This document shows, one piece after another, positions 21,218-32,957 of a stretch of 64,000 bases of DNA. Where the stretch lies: the NCBI GenBank assembly GCA_008729055.1, contig SDUX01000001.1:3015206-3079205 (forward strand). The letters are read 5' to 3'. Every line of letters starts with the position of its first letter. The first letter of the stretch is position 1. The stretch is from Pyropia haitanensis. Taxonomy: Eukaryota > Rhodophyta > Bangiophyceae > Bangiales > Bangiaceae. Made by a program: the position numbers and the translations under genes. The notes beneath the pieces are model-generated. The model saw only the letters and a program-made list of their open reading frames with translations. It made no database searches and was not told the origin of the DNA.

Positions 21218-22069
21218 CTACGCCTGCGCCTCTTCCCCCAGGATGCCAAACCAGGAGCGCACGCGGAACGCGTCGGCGCCCGCCTCGAGCGCCAGCCGCT
21301 GCGCGGCGCCGACGCGCACGCCCGGCGCCTCGACGCACGTCACCTCCACCCCGCCCGGCAGGTTCACCGCCGCGCAGTCGGCCACAAACGCGAGCACGTC
21401 GGCCAGCGTCGCGTCGACGCCGGCGACCGCGTCGGCGCCGGGCGGCGGCGGCGGCGGTGCCGACAGGGTCATCATCCGCTCGTAGGTGGCCTCGTCGTGC
21501 GCGTTGAGCGCCACCGACACGGAGTGGAGGCCCGCGTCGCGCAGCGCCTGCGGCAGCGACATCTCGACCGGCGGGGGGCCCGGTGCGGCGGACCACGCGC
21601 CCTGCCGCCGCGTGCGGCCGGCAGCGTCTGCAACGCCGACGCCCAGCTCCAGCGCCGGCAGCCGCCGCACCCGCCCGTTGGTCACCAGCCGCGTCTTGTA
21701 ACTGCGCGACAGGCCCGAGATGGCGGCGACGAGCACGTGCGGGCGGAGCGTCGGCTCGCCGGCGCCGGCAAATACCACCGTCGAGCCGTCCCAGCCGCCG
21801 CCACCGCCGCCGCCACCACCACCGCTTCCGCCACCACCGCCGCCGCCGCCGCCACCACCACCGGCACCTGGCGACGCGCCGCAGACGGCGTCAATGACGT
21901 CGCTGGCGGTGGGCTCGGCGCCGCCGCGCGGGAGGGGCACGAAGCGGGTCGCAAAGGGGAAGCCCGGCCCGCGGGTGGCTAGCAGCGGCGTCCCATTAAC
22001 CGCGTTGGTCAGCGATATGTACAGGCTGGGGGGGATGGTGTAGAGGAGGCCGGGCAGCGGCGGCCGCAT
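21218..22069 (-). CDS. Radical-SAM-fold protein of the TatD-associated type, cluster cysteines missing
   Basis: This 283-residue protein (ATG 22069-22067) follows the order of TatD-associated radical SAM proteins: SLYISLTN, then FAGAGEPTLRPHVL (the SAM-contacting GEPT motif), TRLVTNGR, LHSVSVALNAHDEATYERM, a VEVTCVEAPGV strand and GADAFRVRSW. In active members an N-x-C-x3-C-x2-C motif follows the first strand and holds a 4Fe-4S cluster. Here that stretch reads NAVNGTPLLATRGPGF with Val, Pro and Ala at the three Cys positions, and no other CX3CX2C exists in the chain. A Gly-rich insert interrupts residues about 75-100. The protein may have kept the barrel but lost radical chemistry. An in-frame ATG at 22138 would add 23 Pro-rich residues. 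Confidence 0.75.
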   Translation of the reverse strand: MRPPLPGLLYTIPPSLYISLTNAVNGTPLLATRGPGFPFATRFVPLPRGGAEPTASDVIDAVCGASPGAGGGGGGGGGGGGSGGGGGGGGGGWDGSTVVFAGAGEPTLRPHVLVAAISGLSRSYKTRLVTNGRVRRLPALELGVGVADAAGRTRRQGAWSAAPGPPPVEMSLPQALRDAGLHSVSVALNAHDEATYERMMTLSAPPPPPPGADAVAGVDATLADVLAFVADCAAVNLPGGVEVTCVEAPGVRVGAAQRLALEAGADAFRVRSWFGILGEEAQA

Positions 22070-23514
22070 CGTGGCAAAGGGGGCGGAGCGGGCGGGGGGG
22101 GGGGGGGTGAGAGGGACGGGGAGAGGCAACAAAGGCACGGGGTGAGCGACGCGAGAGGGGACTCACGCGCAGGTATCGGGTGGCGGTAGACAGGGAGGCA
22201 AGGGCAGGAGCACACGTAGCCAATGGTAGTTCGGTGCGGTGGTGGAGGTGCAAGTGTCGGATGCATAGGTTGAACGACAGCGCCAGCAGGGTGGGCAGAC
22301 GCGTGGCGCGGCAGTGAGCGCTGCCGGTGGTCGAGACGGTTTTTTTCCAGTCAAGGGTCGGCGATGCCGTGGTGGCGACCGCTTGTCCGAGCTTCATGTC
22401 TGTTGTCCGTCGACAGGAGGTATGCTCAATTATATTTAAAGGCGGACAAACAAGTCCTCGTGAAGTGCAGTCGTGACACGTTGCCCATGACGAGGCGACG
22501 TGCGTCCCCCGGACCAGTCTTGCGGACCGTCGCCGCAGAGGCCGCACAGATGCTCGCGGGAGAGCGGTGTCTGCAGTCCCAACTGGGTTGCCAACGGTCT
22601 CCTCTCCACGCGCAAGCCTGATCAGTGTCTGCCGTCTGCCCCGTCTCGTCGCTTCGCTGGCGTGCCGTGAATAGGCCAGGTACACTTAGGCTTTTGTAGT
22701 ACAAGGCAGTGACGCCCCCCCCCCCCCACCCCAGAAGCACGGCAGCGGGCATAAATACAACCCTTCCCCTCGAGAGAGAATAACAGAAGTGATATGTAGA
22801 GGATACATACAGAGGATGAATGAAGAAATATTAGGTCGAGGGTCCGTAGCGGGGCGTCTCCGTGGATGGTGTCACGTTCGGGCTCGGCCCACGTTGGCGG
22901 GCATACCCGGCACCGTGGCCTGGCGACTGCGTATGCCGTCAGGGGTGCCAGCGGAGGGATGGGATAGAGCCCGTCGCCGTGCCAGCCTCACCAGTGCACC
23001 AGAGGGGCCGGCGCCAAAGGCAAGATGACCGCCGGCACCCAACCTCAGCACGCGACGGGGTGAGTGCCCAAACGCACGATGTGCATCGTGCCCCGCCATG
23101 GCGCCGCCGCCGCCGACACGGCCAAGACTGGCCTACCACAGAGCAGCGGGCCAACCACAGCGGCGCGCGTCTCGCGCCAGAAGCGCGCGACTACCGCCGT
23201 CCGCCGCCGCCAGCAGCCACGGTCGCCACCGCGCCACGTAGCCACCCGCCACCCCACCCCGCCGCCAACCTTTCCACAAGGGGCGGCGGCCCAAGTCGAC
23301 AAACGTAGAGACAGAGGGTGACCGCCTCTTGGCAATGGAGGACGACGCCACGCCCCGCCGGGAAGAAAAAACTTCTGGACACACAAAGGTTACCGTCCGG
23401 GCAGGTAGGGCCCTTAATACAGGAGCGGCGGCAGAGGCCGCCACCCAATTAGCTCCACTGGAAAAGGGGTCGTGGGGCGGATGAGGGGAAGAGCGCACCA
23501 GGCCCATCGCTGTG
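22070..23514. other. Intergenic region with lower-GC patches
   Basis: There is no convincing gene. Two patches are unusually AT-rich for this genome: 22425-22450 and 22745-22840. The second holds CATAAATACAA and an A/G-rich stretch. The rest is Arg/Pro-rich in all frames. Confidence 0.5.
22430..22441 (-). promoter_or_regulatory. Possible TATA-like element upstream of the radical-SAM-fold gene
   Basis: On the minus strand the sequence reads CCTTTAAATATAATTG, about 365 bp upstream of ATG 22069. It stands out in GC-rich surroundings, but the distance implies a long leader. Weak evidence. Confidence 0.2.
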
Positions 23515-23592
23515 TCATGTCGGCGACGGCACGGCCACAGCGGGAAAGGCCATCCCAGAGGTCTTGGCCGAGGTCGCGTCGGACGCTGCAGC

Positions 23593-23625
<33 letters not shown>

Positions 23626-24768
23626 CGCGGCCGCCGCGGTCGCCGCGGCAACGGCGGCCGTCGGCGGTTGCCCGCCCGCCACGGTGCCCGCAATCACCTG
23701 CCGCGCCACCGACGCGGTGACAGCCGTGTCGTCCACGCCGACGGTGCCAACCTCGTCCAGGTGCTCCCGGTAGGCGTCGCCATAGCGCTTGTACAGCGCC
23801 ATGTGGGTGCGGCTGACAAAGCGGCCCTTGACGCGAGGCCGCACGTCGGCCAGGTCCTTGCGCACCGCGTACATGACCTTCTTGGCAAACGACCGCCGCG
23901 CCCGCTTGGCGTGGAAGCGGCTCATCGCGGCCGCGCGCGTCGCGCGAGCCGCGTCGGCGCTGCTGGGCGGAGGAAGGGGGGTGGTGGCCGACACCCCGCC
24001 ACTGCTGGTGGCACACAGCTGGTCGCTGACGCAGCTGCTGCCGGCAAGGCAGGCGCTGCTGCTTGCCGCGCCCGGGCTCGGGATGGTAGCCGCTTGGCTG
24101 TCCCCTTCCCCAATGCTTGTCGACGGCTCGATGCCACTGTCGCTGGTACACGGGGAAGTGGAGGTTACCGGCGAGCCCGAGACGGGGCTCAGCTTGATAT
24201 CACTACCAGCAGACATACCAATGGTCGCGCCGGCTAGGGACAGAGGCTGGCCCGACATGGGGAGCGCGGTCGCCGTCGGCGGCGGCGGAGAGGCTCCGCC
24301 CTCGTCCGTAGTCATGGACAATTGGCCCGACGCGACGAGCTTGTCCGTTTCGATCTTGACCGCCGCAATCGCCGCCGCCCGCGTCTGCGCCGTCTCCACC
24401 GCCAACGGCGGCGGCGGCGGGTCAAAGCAGAGGGGCAAAAACGACTCCATCGTGTCGTCCCCGTCGGTGGCGCCCTCAAACGAGCACACGTCCATGCCCA
24501 GGATGCCCGCGTCGCCGTCTACATCGTCACCATTGTCTAGCAGCACCGCGTCGAGCGACAGCGCCGGGACGTCGTCGTCGGCGCCGCGGCTCAGGCCGAG
24601 CGCGCCGCGGTCCTCGTCCTCTGCCTCCCACGCCTGGTACTGCTGTTGGAGCATGAGCGCGTTGCCGGCGGTGGTCGAGTCATTCTCGTGAAACAGCCGC
24701 ACCATGGCCATCATCTTGCCCGTGGGGGGGGGCGCCGCCGCCGCGTCGGCGGCACCAAAGGTCGGCAT
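23515..24768 (-). CDS. CCT-domain protein, putative transcriptional regulator
   Basis: This 417-residue protein starts at ATG 24768-24766. Residues about 272-316 form a CCT domain: RFHAKRARRSFAKKVMYAVRKDLADVRPRVKGRF, the basic CONSTANS/TOC1-type motif used for nuclear import and, in plants, for NF-Y/DNA binding. No B-box zinc finger, receiver or GATA finger is visible. The N-terminal part is acidic (AWEAEDEDRG, DNGDDVDGDAG), then Ser/Thr-rich, as in an activation region. The C-terminus is an Ala run. In-frame sequence upstream to 25230 is Arg/Pro-rich and reads as leader. Light- or clock-linked roles are known for plant CCT proteins; none can be assigned here. Confidence 0.85.
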
Positions 24769-26661
24769 GCTGATCCCGCGCGGGAGCCGGCTACCGCCAC
24801 GCGCATGGGCCGACAGCACCGACGGGTTCAAGGGTTGGCAGGGGGAGGCGGAGAGGGTAAGGCGTGGGGGGAATGGAAGAGCACGGCAGCACAAGAGAGG
24901 ACGACGGCGGCACCAGCCGCGGCGACAGGAGCGAGGAGGCGGCAAGGAGGCGGCACGGCGAAAAGGAGGCGGCTCGGAGGCGGCAAGGAGGCGGGTTGAA
25001 GGATAAGCAGAGGCGGTACGAGTGCGGCGGGTGGCAGACTGTACCAACTGGCGCACGCTGCGTTGCACGACTGCGCAACCTATAGGTAACGTGAGGGGCC
25101 GCCCCGAGCTCGAGGCGCGCGCACGGTGCAGCGGCGGGAGCAGCCGCCACGGCGCGAGTTGTGCCCGTGCCCAGCTGCCCCCCCACCGCCCGGCCGGCCG
25201 CGCACCGCACACGCGGCGGCGGTGCGCCACCGCCCCAAAGCGCCGCCCGAGCCAAATTGGGTGCCCCCCGGCGGCCGGTGGCGGTGTGCGTCGGTCTCAG
25301 CCGCACACGCGGGGTGGGGCCCGCCGCGGGCGCCGGTACGCCCCCCTCAATGCGGCGTGGGAGCGGGAGTCGGTGACGCGCGGCAGGGCCCTCTGTTGCG
25401 AGCGCGGCGGCGGTGGGGGTGGTGCGGGGGGGTGGCGCTGGGGTGGTGTGGGGGTGGGTGGGGGGGGGGGGGGGTGGGTGGCGGCCCAGGCGCGTCGCGG
25501 GCATTTCTGCGGGGCCACCACCCGATGCGCGCGCACCCCACGAGCGCGCCGCACCGCCGGCGGAGCGGTGGGGTGACACCGCGCCGTACGGACGCCCTTC
25601 CGGCGCGCGAACGCCTCGTTCCGCGCTGCGGGGGGCGGTCGGCGGCCGGCCGGGCGGGCCACACTGCTGCGGGGAGCTCCGCGGGTGTGACTCTGCCGCC
25701 GCGGGGGGGGTCCGACGCCGCGGGCTCGTCTCGTGTGCCGGTCGAGGTCGGGGCCCGCGGCGGGCCAAGGGCGAGGCGCCAGTGGTGGGGCCCCTCCCTC
25801 TCGGGCGCGGCCCCATCCTGCCGGAGCGGCAAGACACATTGCCGAAGCGGCGCCGCGCGCAGCCACACGTTTACAAAAACAGGCCTTTTGGTCGCAGAGA
25901 CGTTTCAAAAGCCTGGCCGATGAGCGGCCGTGCGCGGTCGGGCGGGGAGGGGCACATCCGCACCCAGAGAGATGCTCTGGGCCCCGGAATCCGATGTCGA
26001 TTGAATGGCTGGGGGGCGGCGTTCAGACGCCACCATGTGCAAGGCTCACATCCGTTCCTGCCCACACGCGGCTTCGTGCGGGCGGTCCAGCGCGGCGAGC
26101 CCACCCCGGTCGACCCGCATATCAGCGCGTGAGTGGTGGACACGGCGCCGCGGGATGCGCCATTGGTGAACCAGGAGGCGGCGGAGTTCCAGCCGATGGT
26201 CGGGAGATTGGCAACCTATCTCGAAGCCGGCGGCGAGAGCCATTCAGAGCGCGCTTACGGCGCCAGTCCGCCTTGTATGCCGGTTGGGGTCGAGACTTCA
26301 ATGAACCGGCGTCCCAGAGGTGCGACGATCTCACCGGCTTCGCAGAGGTCCCATGATCTCGGTAGAGCAGGCTCCTGGACTGTTCAAGGACGCGTCCTTC
26401 TCGAGGGGTGTCGCGGCCTGGCCCTCATGGACCGGAGGGGGGCCACCATGAGGAGTGTTCGACCACAATCAAGTTGTTCCTATCAGTAATGCAATTCAAT
26501 GAAGTTAAGCCTCACATGACAGGTCAAGTATGCGGTCGCACCACGCGCTATCCTGCTCCCGTCTACCCGATTCCCGCAGCCCGCACGCACACCTTTGCTT
26601 CCGTCTTCGCAGCGCACCACTCGCCCGTCCGCTCTGCTCCCGACGCTCCCCTAGCTAGCAC
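24769..26661. other. Divergent intergenic region
   Basis: It lies between the CCT gene (minus) and glyoxalase II (plus). Near the CCT start, 24930-25000 holds an imperfect tandem array of GGAGGCGGCAAGGAGGCGG-like units that would lie in its leader. A G-run stretch follows at 25420-25490. A less GC-rich stretch at 26120-26560 gives longer mixed-composition translations but no motif. Confidence 0.5.
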
Positions 26662-27834
26662 ATGGCTTCTTCAGACAACCACCCCCTGCCCCTTCCGTTT
26701 CCCCCTGATATCCCCCCTGGGGCCGCCACCAATGGGGGCGGTGATACCGGCCTCATCGAAGTCGTGCCGGTGCCCATCCTCACCGACAACATTGCCTACC
26801 TGCTCGTTGATGGCACCTCCGCGGCGGCGGTGGACCCGGCGGTGCCGGCCGAGATGGTCCGCGCCGCGATTGACCGGGGGGTGGCCATCACCGCCGTGCT
26901 GACGACGCACAAGCACTGGGAGTATGGGCGGTGCATGGACACCTTGGCTGGGGAGAGCGGTGCAGGGGGACGCGAGGGGGAGCCGATGGGCGGCGTCGGG
27001 AGGTGACCGGGACCAGAGGGGTGTGAGTTTTTCTCTATATGCGCTGGCGTGGAAACCAGTGCTAGCGGGAGAGCCCTTTGATGCGCGCTTGTGGATGTAG
27101 TAGCGCGGCTGGGTGTGGACACACTCGCTGACGACTCCCCCTGTGTCTGCTGCGTGTCGCTGCCACGATCTACCTGGCCGCTGTCGCGCCCTTGGCCCTG
27201 CCCCCTCTCCCGTCTCACGCCGGGTTTGTGTCCCCCGCCGCAGCCACGCCAGCGGCAATGCCGAGATGGCGGCCAACCTGCCCGGCGCGCCCATCTACGG
27301 CTCGGCGGTGGACCCCCCCCCCGCCATCACGCACCCGCTTACCCCCCCCACGCCCTTCACGTGGGGCTCCCTCACCATCACCCCCCACGGCGCGGCGGCG
27401 CACACGCTCGGCTCGCTCCTCTACCACGTCACCTCCCCCACCGACCCCGCGGGCGTCCTCTTTACCGGCGACACCCTCTTCACGGCCGGCTGCGGGCGGT
27501 TCTTTGAGGGCACCCCCGCCGCCATGCTCGCCGCCGCCGCCACCATTGCGGGCCTCCCCGCGGCGACGCGCGTGTACGGCGGCCACGAGTACACGGCGGC
27601 GAATGTGGCGTTTGGGCGGGCGGTCGAGCCGGCCAGCGCCGCGCTGGGCGCCCTCGACGCGACGGTGCGGGTCAAGCGGGCGCGCGGCGAGCTGTGCGTG
27701 CCGTCGTGTGTGGCCGCCGAGGGCGAGTGGAACGTGTTTTGCCGCACCGCCGTGGCGGGGGTGGCCGCGGCGGCGGGGGGGGGACCGAGGAGGAGGTGAT
27801 GGCCAAGCTGCGGTCGTGGAAGAACCGGCTTTGA
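26662..27834 (+). CDS. Hydroxyacylglutathione hydrolase (glyoxalase II), two exons
   Basis: It hydrolyses S-lactoylglutathione to lactate and glutathione, the second step of methylglyoxal detoxification, probably in the cytosol since no clear transit peptide is seen. Exon 1 is 26662-26921 and exon 2 is 27244-27834, with a GT-AG intron of 322 bp. The splice joins GA to C and rebuilds the metal-binding motif THKHWDH (about residues 82-88), which is split by the intron. Other ligands are visible in FTGDTLF and YGGHEYT. The literal frame stops at 27799 with an odd GGGPRRR end. One extra G in the 9-G run at 27775-27783 would restore a typical glyoxalase II C-terminus (EEVMAKLRSWKNRL) stopping at 27834, so the run is probably one base short. 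Confidence 0.9.
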
Positions 27835-28588
27835 AGGGGCGGAAAAGGACAGAGAGGGCGTGGCCGCGCGCCTGTGGTGGCGGAGGCGGGAGGGGAGGAG
27901 GAGGGGGTGGGGGGAGGAGGGGAAGCGGGGGGGGCACCGTGAAGGTCAGGCAGGGAAGGAAAGAGACGGCGGCTGGGAGCATGAGCGCTTGGCGTGCAGG
28001 CCAGCGGGGCAAGAGAGCAGCCAGCCGGGTGTCGAGGGAGACGCGGCGGTCGCGGGCGAGAGCGAGAGAGGGCGGCCGGGGTGTCAGAAGGGTGTGTGAG
28101 CAGGGGGATGCTCAGGGGGAGGGAGGGTCGACACGCTTAGGGGGGTGGGCACGGGCGGGTGGGGCGGGGTGGCGCGCGGCGGTCCCACCCCACCCAACCC
28201 CGATTCCGCCACAACCCTCTCATGCGTGGCGGTGCGACTGTAATCGCGGCACAAGTTGCAGGCGCGCCCAGCCGTTAAGTCGTGGGGGGAGGAGCGCGCG
28301 GCGCCCGCCGCTGCGTGACGACACGTCAACAACAAAGATCCCGATGACGTTGACACCCCAGGTTCTCCCTGTGAACACCAGTTCTCCACCAGACTTTCTT
28401 GCATGAATACGTTTTCCTTTTGTTCGAATCAATTTATTCGGCTGCAGATCCCCTGTGGCTATCCATTCACATTCCCACCCAGCGCACTCATCTTGGTGGG
28501 GTAGGCGCAGCGTCGCAGACACCGTCCGCGCTGCCAGACGGTGGCGGCTGCCAGACACGCGCCGGTTTGCTACGCGGCTGTGCCAAAG

Positions 28589-28632
28589 CGCAGTGCACCT
28601 TGCACCAGGATCCACCTCAAAGCCTCTTCAAG
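28589..28632 (-). repeat. 44-bp inverted repeat, left copy
   Basis: Read on the minus strand (CTTGAAGAGGCTTTGAGG...) it matches 30200-30243 at 43 of 44 bases. The flanks share only scattered CTTCAAG words. The pair could be ends or internal pieces of a decayed element. Confidence 0.6.
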
Positions 28633-30199
28633 GCCTGATCCGGGCGGAAATCGGGCCCGGAGGCTTGAAGACCCCCTCCTGAAAGCACCGTAGGGCACGA
28701 TTCCTTGAAGTGATCTTGATAAACCTTGATATGAACGTCTTTGCGGACGTGAACGAGGACGTGCGAGGTACCACAAGGTGCGCCAGAGACAGAGCTATAC
28801 AGAGACGTGAGAAAGAGCCTGCACCGAGAAGAGTTTGGCGTTTTATCAAGGAAATTCAAGCAAAATTCAACCGATCGATTAAGGGGGTCGCGTCCTGCTC
28901 TCCGCTTGAAGAGGTCGTGATCGCGCCTCTCTTAACCCAAGTACGTCACTCGGCACGGTTTTCGACCGCTCGTGTGCCGAAGCAGTCCGGGTTTATGCCC
29001 TTGATTCTGGGCACTTGCGAAGCTCAACGGAGTTGATCTCGAGTGATACACCCTGTATCTCGCTTGTTTGATGAGTCTCTGTGGACTGCTTCCATCAAGT
29101 GGACAGCGAAGTACGCGACCGTGCAGTCTCTGATGCTCCTTCCCCGACGTTGGATGGGTTCATTGATGCCGCAGCAGTCTGGCTACGGCATGCACTGCTG
29201 GCTCGGTCGGCGGAGTCACCTGAACCGGCACCAGCGTGCCGAGGACTGTGTCGCGTGCAGCTTCAGTGCACACTCGCCTACGTCTCTGCCCCCCCCCCCC
29301 CCACCTCCCCCCCCCCCCCCAACCTTCTCCTCACGGACACCTGAGCATCTGCTCCGTAAATTGTAGGCAACTGCTTCAGCTGCCACGCACTTGCCAGCAC
29401 CAACGCCTACCCATGGCGCACCTCCTCCCCTGGCGCGACCGCGAATTTTCCGCTTCAACCCCCCCCCCCCCCCCCCCTCGTCGTCCCGATGCCTTCCGGC
29501 CACGCCTCCTCCATTCCCAGACACCCCCTCCTGGCCGTCACGGACGCCCCTCATCGCTCACCTCCTCCCCTGGCGCGTCCTCCTCTTCCCGCACCCACCC
29601 CCCGCCAAACTTCCCGGTCCCCATGCCTGCATGCGGCGCCCATTTCTCTCGCCAAACCCCCTCCCCCCCCCAATCTTTCACTCCGCCCTATGCGCGGGGA
29701 AGTGGAGGGCGTCAGCGGTGAGGGTGGCTTCCCAAAAACGGAAAGCGGTCGTTTGCCACCGGAATGAACGGGATGAGAAGTGCGGGGGGGGCATACAGGA
29801 CACGGGTGAATAGGCCGTGCGCGTGTGACGGACATCGTGTCGCTCGCTCTCTTGGCGATGCCCGAAGCACGTGGGACAGGCCAGGGTTGTGGCCGGGGCC
29901 GTGTCGCCTTGCTCGGTTCCGTCAGACGCCTCCAACCCGGGGGTTGGGACCTCTTGTCGGCCGCAATCGGGCAGAGGTTCTCGCGCCGATGGGGACTGAC
30001 ATGGAGAGTTAAGAAGAGTTGGAATGTACTGGGGCCCTCCTTAACGCACGCCTAGCTCGACCTTAGTATCGTACTTCTTTGTATTGGCTACGCCACTAAG
30101 TGTGAAGATCGGACCTTAACTTGGCCGTGTCGCGGTGCGCGCGGCGCTTTGAAGAGGTACCTCTTCAAGGAAATTCAAGGCTGCTTCAACGCCTTCCGG

Positions 30200-30243
30200 C
30201 TTGAAGAGGCTGTGAGGTGGATCCTGGTGCAAGGTGCACTGCG
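30200..30243 (+). repeat. 44-bp inverted repeat, right copy
   Basis: This is the inverted partner of 28589-28632 with one mismatch. It is preceded by CAAGGAAATTCAAG, a word also present at about 28848. Confidence 0.6.
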
Positions 30244-30967
30244 AAGGGAGTGAGTGCACCTGCGTGCTGCTTGTGCGGGAGGGTGAGCGCAGAGGCCGGG
30301 AGGGCTTCCGCCTGGAGACTTCTGTAATGGATGTGGAAGGGGGGGCAAGCGCCGTTTTTTGTCTGTGGGGGGGGGAGGGGCCCCGTCACCGCCCTCGGTG
30401 TCATGAGCTGCTGACCGCGGCCCCGTGAAAGAGCGCGCACACCCACCGACGGAGGCCACATGGCCGCCGGCGTCCCGCAAGGCGCTTTGCTCGACGTCGC
30501 GGATGACGCGGGGCTTGCCAACGGCGCTGGCAGATGGCTTGCCGCGCTGAGGGACGACCTTGTGCGTTGATGCGTCGGGTGGCAGTCGGTTTGGCGCGGG
30601 AGGGCGGGAGGGCACGACAGGTGGCGATGGCGGGCGGCGTGGGGAGGGCGGGGGAGGCGGGCGGACCGAATGGACGTGGAGAGCGACGGGAGCAGGCGGT
30701 GTGGCAGAGGGAGGGTCGTGCTACGAGGAAAGGTGTGGGCAAAAAAAGGAGCCACTCGGCAGGGGAGAAAGGCCCGGGGTGGGATGGTTGCACCCAAAGG
30801 GGGGCGGCCAAAGCGGTCGGCTGTGGGCAGCGGCGGAGGCCCCCGAGGGAGGGAGCGGTGGGTGGATATCGGCTAGTTCATCCAAAGCGGGTTCAATCAA
30901 CGGCGCGGCGACGGCGGAGAGGCGGCTGGTGGCGAGGCGGCTGGCGGTGGCGGCGGCGGCGACGACC

Positions 30968-31014
<47 letters not shown>

Positions 31015-31939
31015 CGTGCCCGCCCACCCTGCGCGCGGGCACGCGGGGGCGCCCGCGGCCACGCGCGACGGGAATCCTCGCCGCCGCGGGCCGTCCCACA
31101 TCCCACCCAAACGCGCACCGCCCCAAAGATCCATCACTGGTGACCAACAAGCCGACACACCCCATTCACCTTTTCGGTTCCATCGCGGCAGCGGCGGCGG
31201 GGTGGCACCCCCCCGCCCCCCCCCCACCGTCGCACCACCACCCCCCGCCGTCGGCCGCACGTGCGCGTGGCTCGGCGGGCGGCGCGCACCCGCCGCGTCG
31301 CGCGGCGGCGGGGGGGGGCCCCCGCGCCGCCGCGGCGCGCGCCTGCGCGAGCCCCCGCGGCGGCACACGCCCACCACCCCCCCCCCCCCGCGCCCAGGCG
31401 CGCCACTGCCGCGGGGCACCCCACCCCCCCCCCCCCCCCCCCCCAAACCCACCCCAAGGCAGACGCTCGCCGTCGTCCCCCCCCCCCCCCCGGCAACCCC
31501 CCCCCCCCCGGCAGCCCCTGCCGCGACCCCCGCCGCCGCGAGGCACGCCCCGTCGAGAGCCGCCCCCCGGCGGGGGCCGCGGCGCCACGGTGGCGCCGCT
31601 GACACGGCCAGGAGGAGGGGGGGCGGGGGGGTGGGGGGGGGGGGTGGCCGCCCGCCCCCCCCCCCGCGGTCGCCGCGCGCCGCGGCGGCCGGCCGGCCGG
31701 CCAGCCGGCCAGCCGGCCGGCGGCCCTTCCCTCCCCCCCCCCCCCCCCCCCCCGGCTGCGGCTACCGACGGCAGGCTGGCGCGCCTCGCGCGCCCCGTTG
31801 CGCGGCGCCGCCGGTCGGCGGCGCCCACCGCCGCCGGGCGGGCGCGGCGGCCGTGCCGGCGGCACCCCGGGGGGAGGCCGCGGGGGGGGCGGCGAAAAAG
31901 GGGGGGGGGGGGGGGGGGGGTGGAAGCCCCCCGCGCGCA

Positions 31940-31940
<1 letters not shown>

Positions 31941-31982
<42 letters not shown>

Positions 31983-32074
31983 CGTGGCGCCGACGCGCTC
32001 GCCGGCCGCCCGGCTGACCGCGCCGCCCGCCCGCCGCGGCCGCGGCGCGTGCCGGTCGCCGCCGCGGGTGTCGC

Positions 32075-32147
<73 letters not shown>
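31941..32147. repeat. GCC trinucleotide repeat tracts
   Basis: Two long tracts stand out: about 13 units at 31941-31982 and about 24 units at 32076-32147, separated by GC-rich non-repeat sequence. They give poly-Ala or poly-Arg in any frame and explain the large spurious open frames here. Confidence 0.85.
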
Positions 32148-32637
32148 GCGCCGGCCGCCGCCGCGCGCGCCCGCGCGGTCGCCGCTGCCGCCGCCGCGCG
32201 CGCCGCCACGCGCCGCCGCCCGCGACGGCCGCGGCTGCCACCGCGACGGCCACCGGTACCGCCACCGGCGCTGCCACCGCCGCGGCCGCTTTGTCCCGGC
32301 TGCCGCGGCCGCTTCATCCCGGCTGCCGCGGCCGCTGCGCGGCGGCGCGGCCACCGCGGTGTGCCACGACCGTGCCGCCGCCGCGGGCACCGCCGTCGAC
32401 CGCCCCTACCCGTCGGCGGCCGCGGCCGTCGTCGTGAGCCGTCGACGGAGGTGGCCAGACCCTCCGCCACCCACCCACCCCCCCCACGCCCCCGTCTCGG
32501 TCTACCCTGCCGTCCCCCCTCCCCCCTCCCCCCGCCCCCCCCCCCCCTGCCTTTCCTCTACCACTTTCCACTCCCCTCCCTTCTTCTTCTGCCACTCTCC
32601 ACCCCCCCCCCCCCCCCTCCCACTCTCCTCTTCCCGT

Positions 32638-32641
<4 letters not shown>

Positions 32642-32668
<27 letters not shown>
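32642..32668 (+). repeat. 27-base T run
   Basis: An uninterrupted T run lies 23 bases before ATG 32692 in a pyrimidine-rich leader-like stretch. It is striking in this GC-rich region. It may be a leader feature or the A-tail of an old minus-strand retroposition. Confidence 0.8.
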
Positions 32669-32849
32669 CCGTTGGTTTCATCTGGCCGCCCATGGGGGGC
32701 CTCTGGACGAGCCGCAAGAGCGGCCACCCCCGCCCCCCCCCCCCGACGATGGCAGCGGCGACCACGGGAGCGTCTTTGACGGCGCGACGACCGCCTGGGG
32801 CGCCCCCCCCGTGGCGACCTCCCCCGCCGCCGCCGCGGCGGCGGTCGCC

Positions 32850-32896
32850 ATGGCCGCCCGCCCGCCGTCGGCGGCGAGCAGCAGCGCGGACGAGCT

Positions 32897-32957
<61 letters not shown>

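Larger units (their letters stand above)
27835..32849. other. Long gene-poor region: short repeats, then GC microsatellites
   Basis: No gene is supported in these 5 kb. The left part (28200-30250) is less GC-rich and contains related CTTGAAG/CTTCAAG sequences plus a 44-bp inverted repeat pair. It is probably old transposon debris. The right part (30900-32640) is almost pure G/C runs and GCC repeats with mirror-like open frames on both strands. The last 300 bp, pyrimidine-rich with a 27-T run, probably form the leader of the tetraspanin-like gene. Confidence 0.5.
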
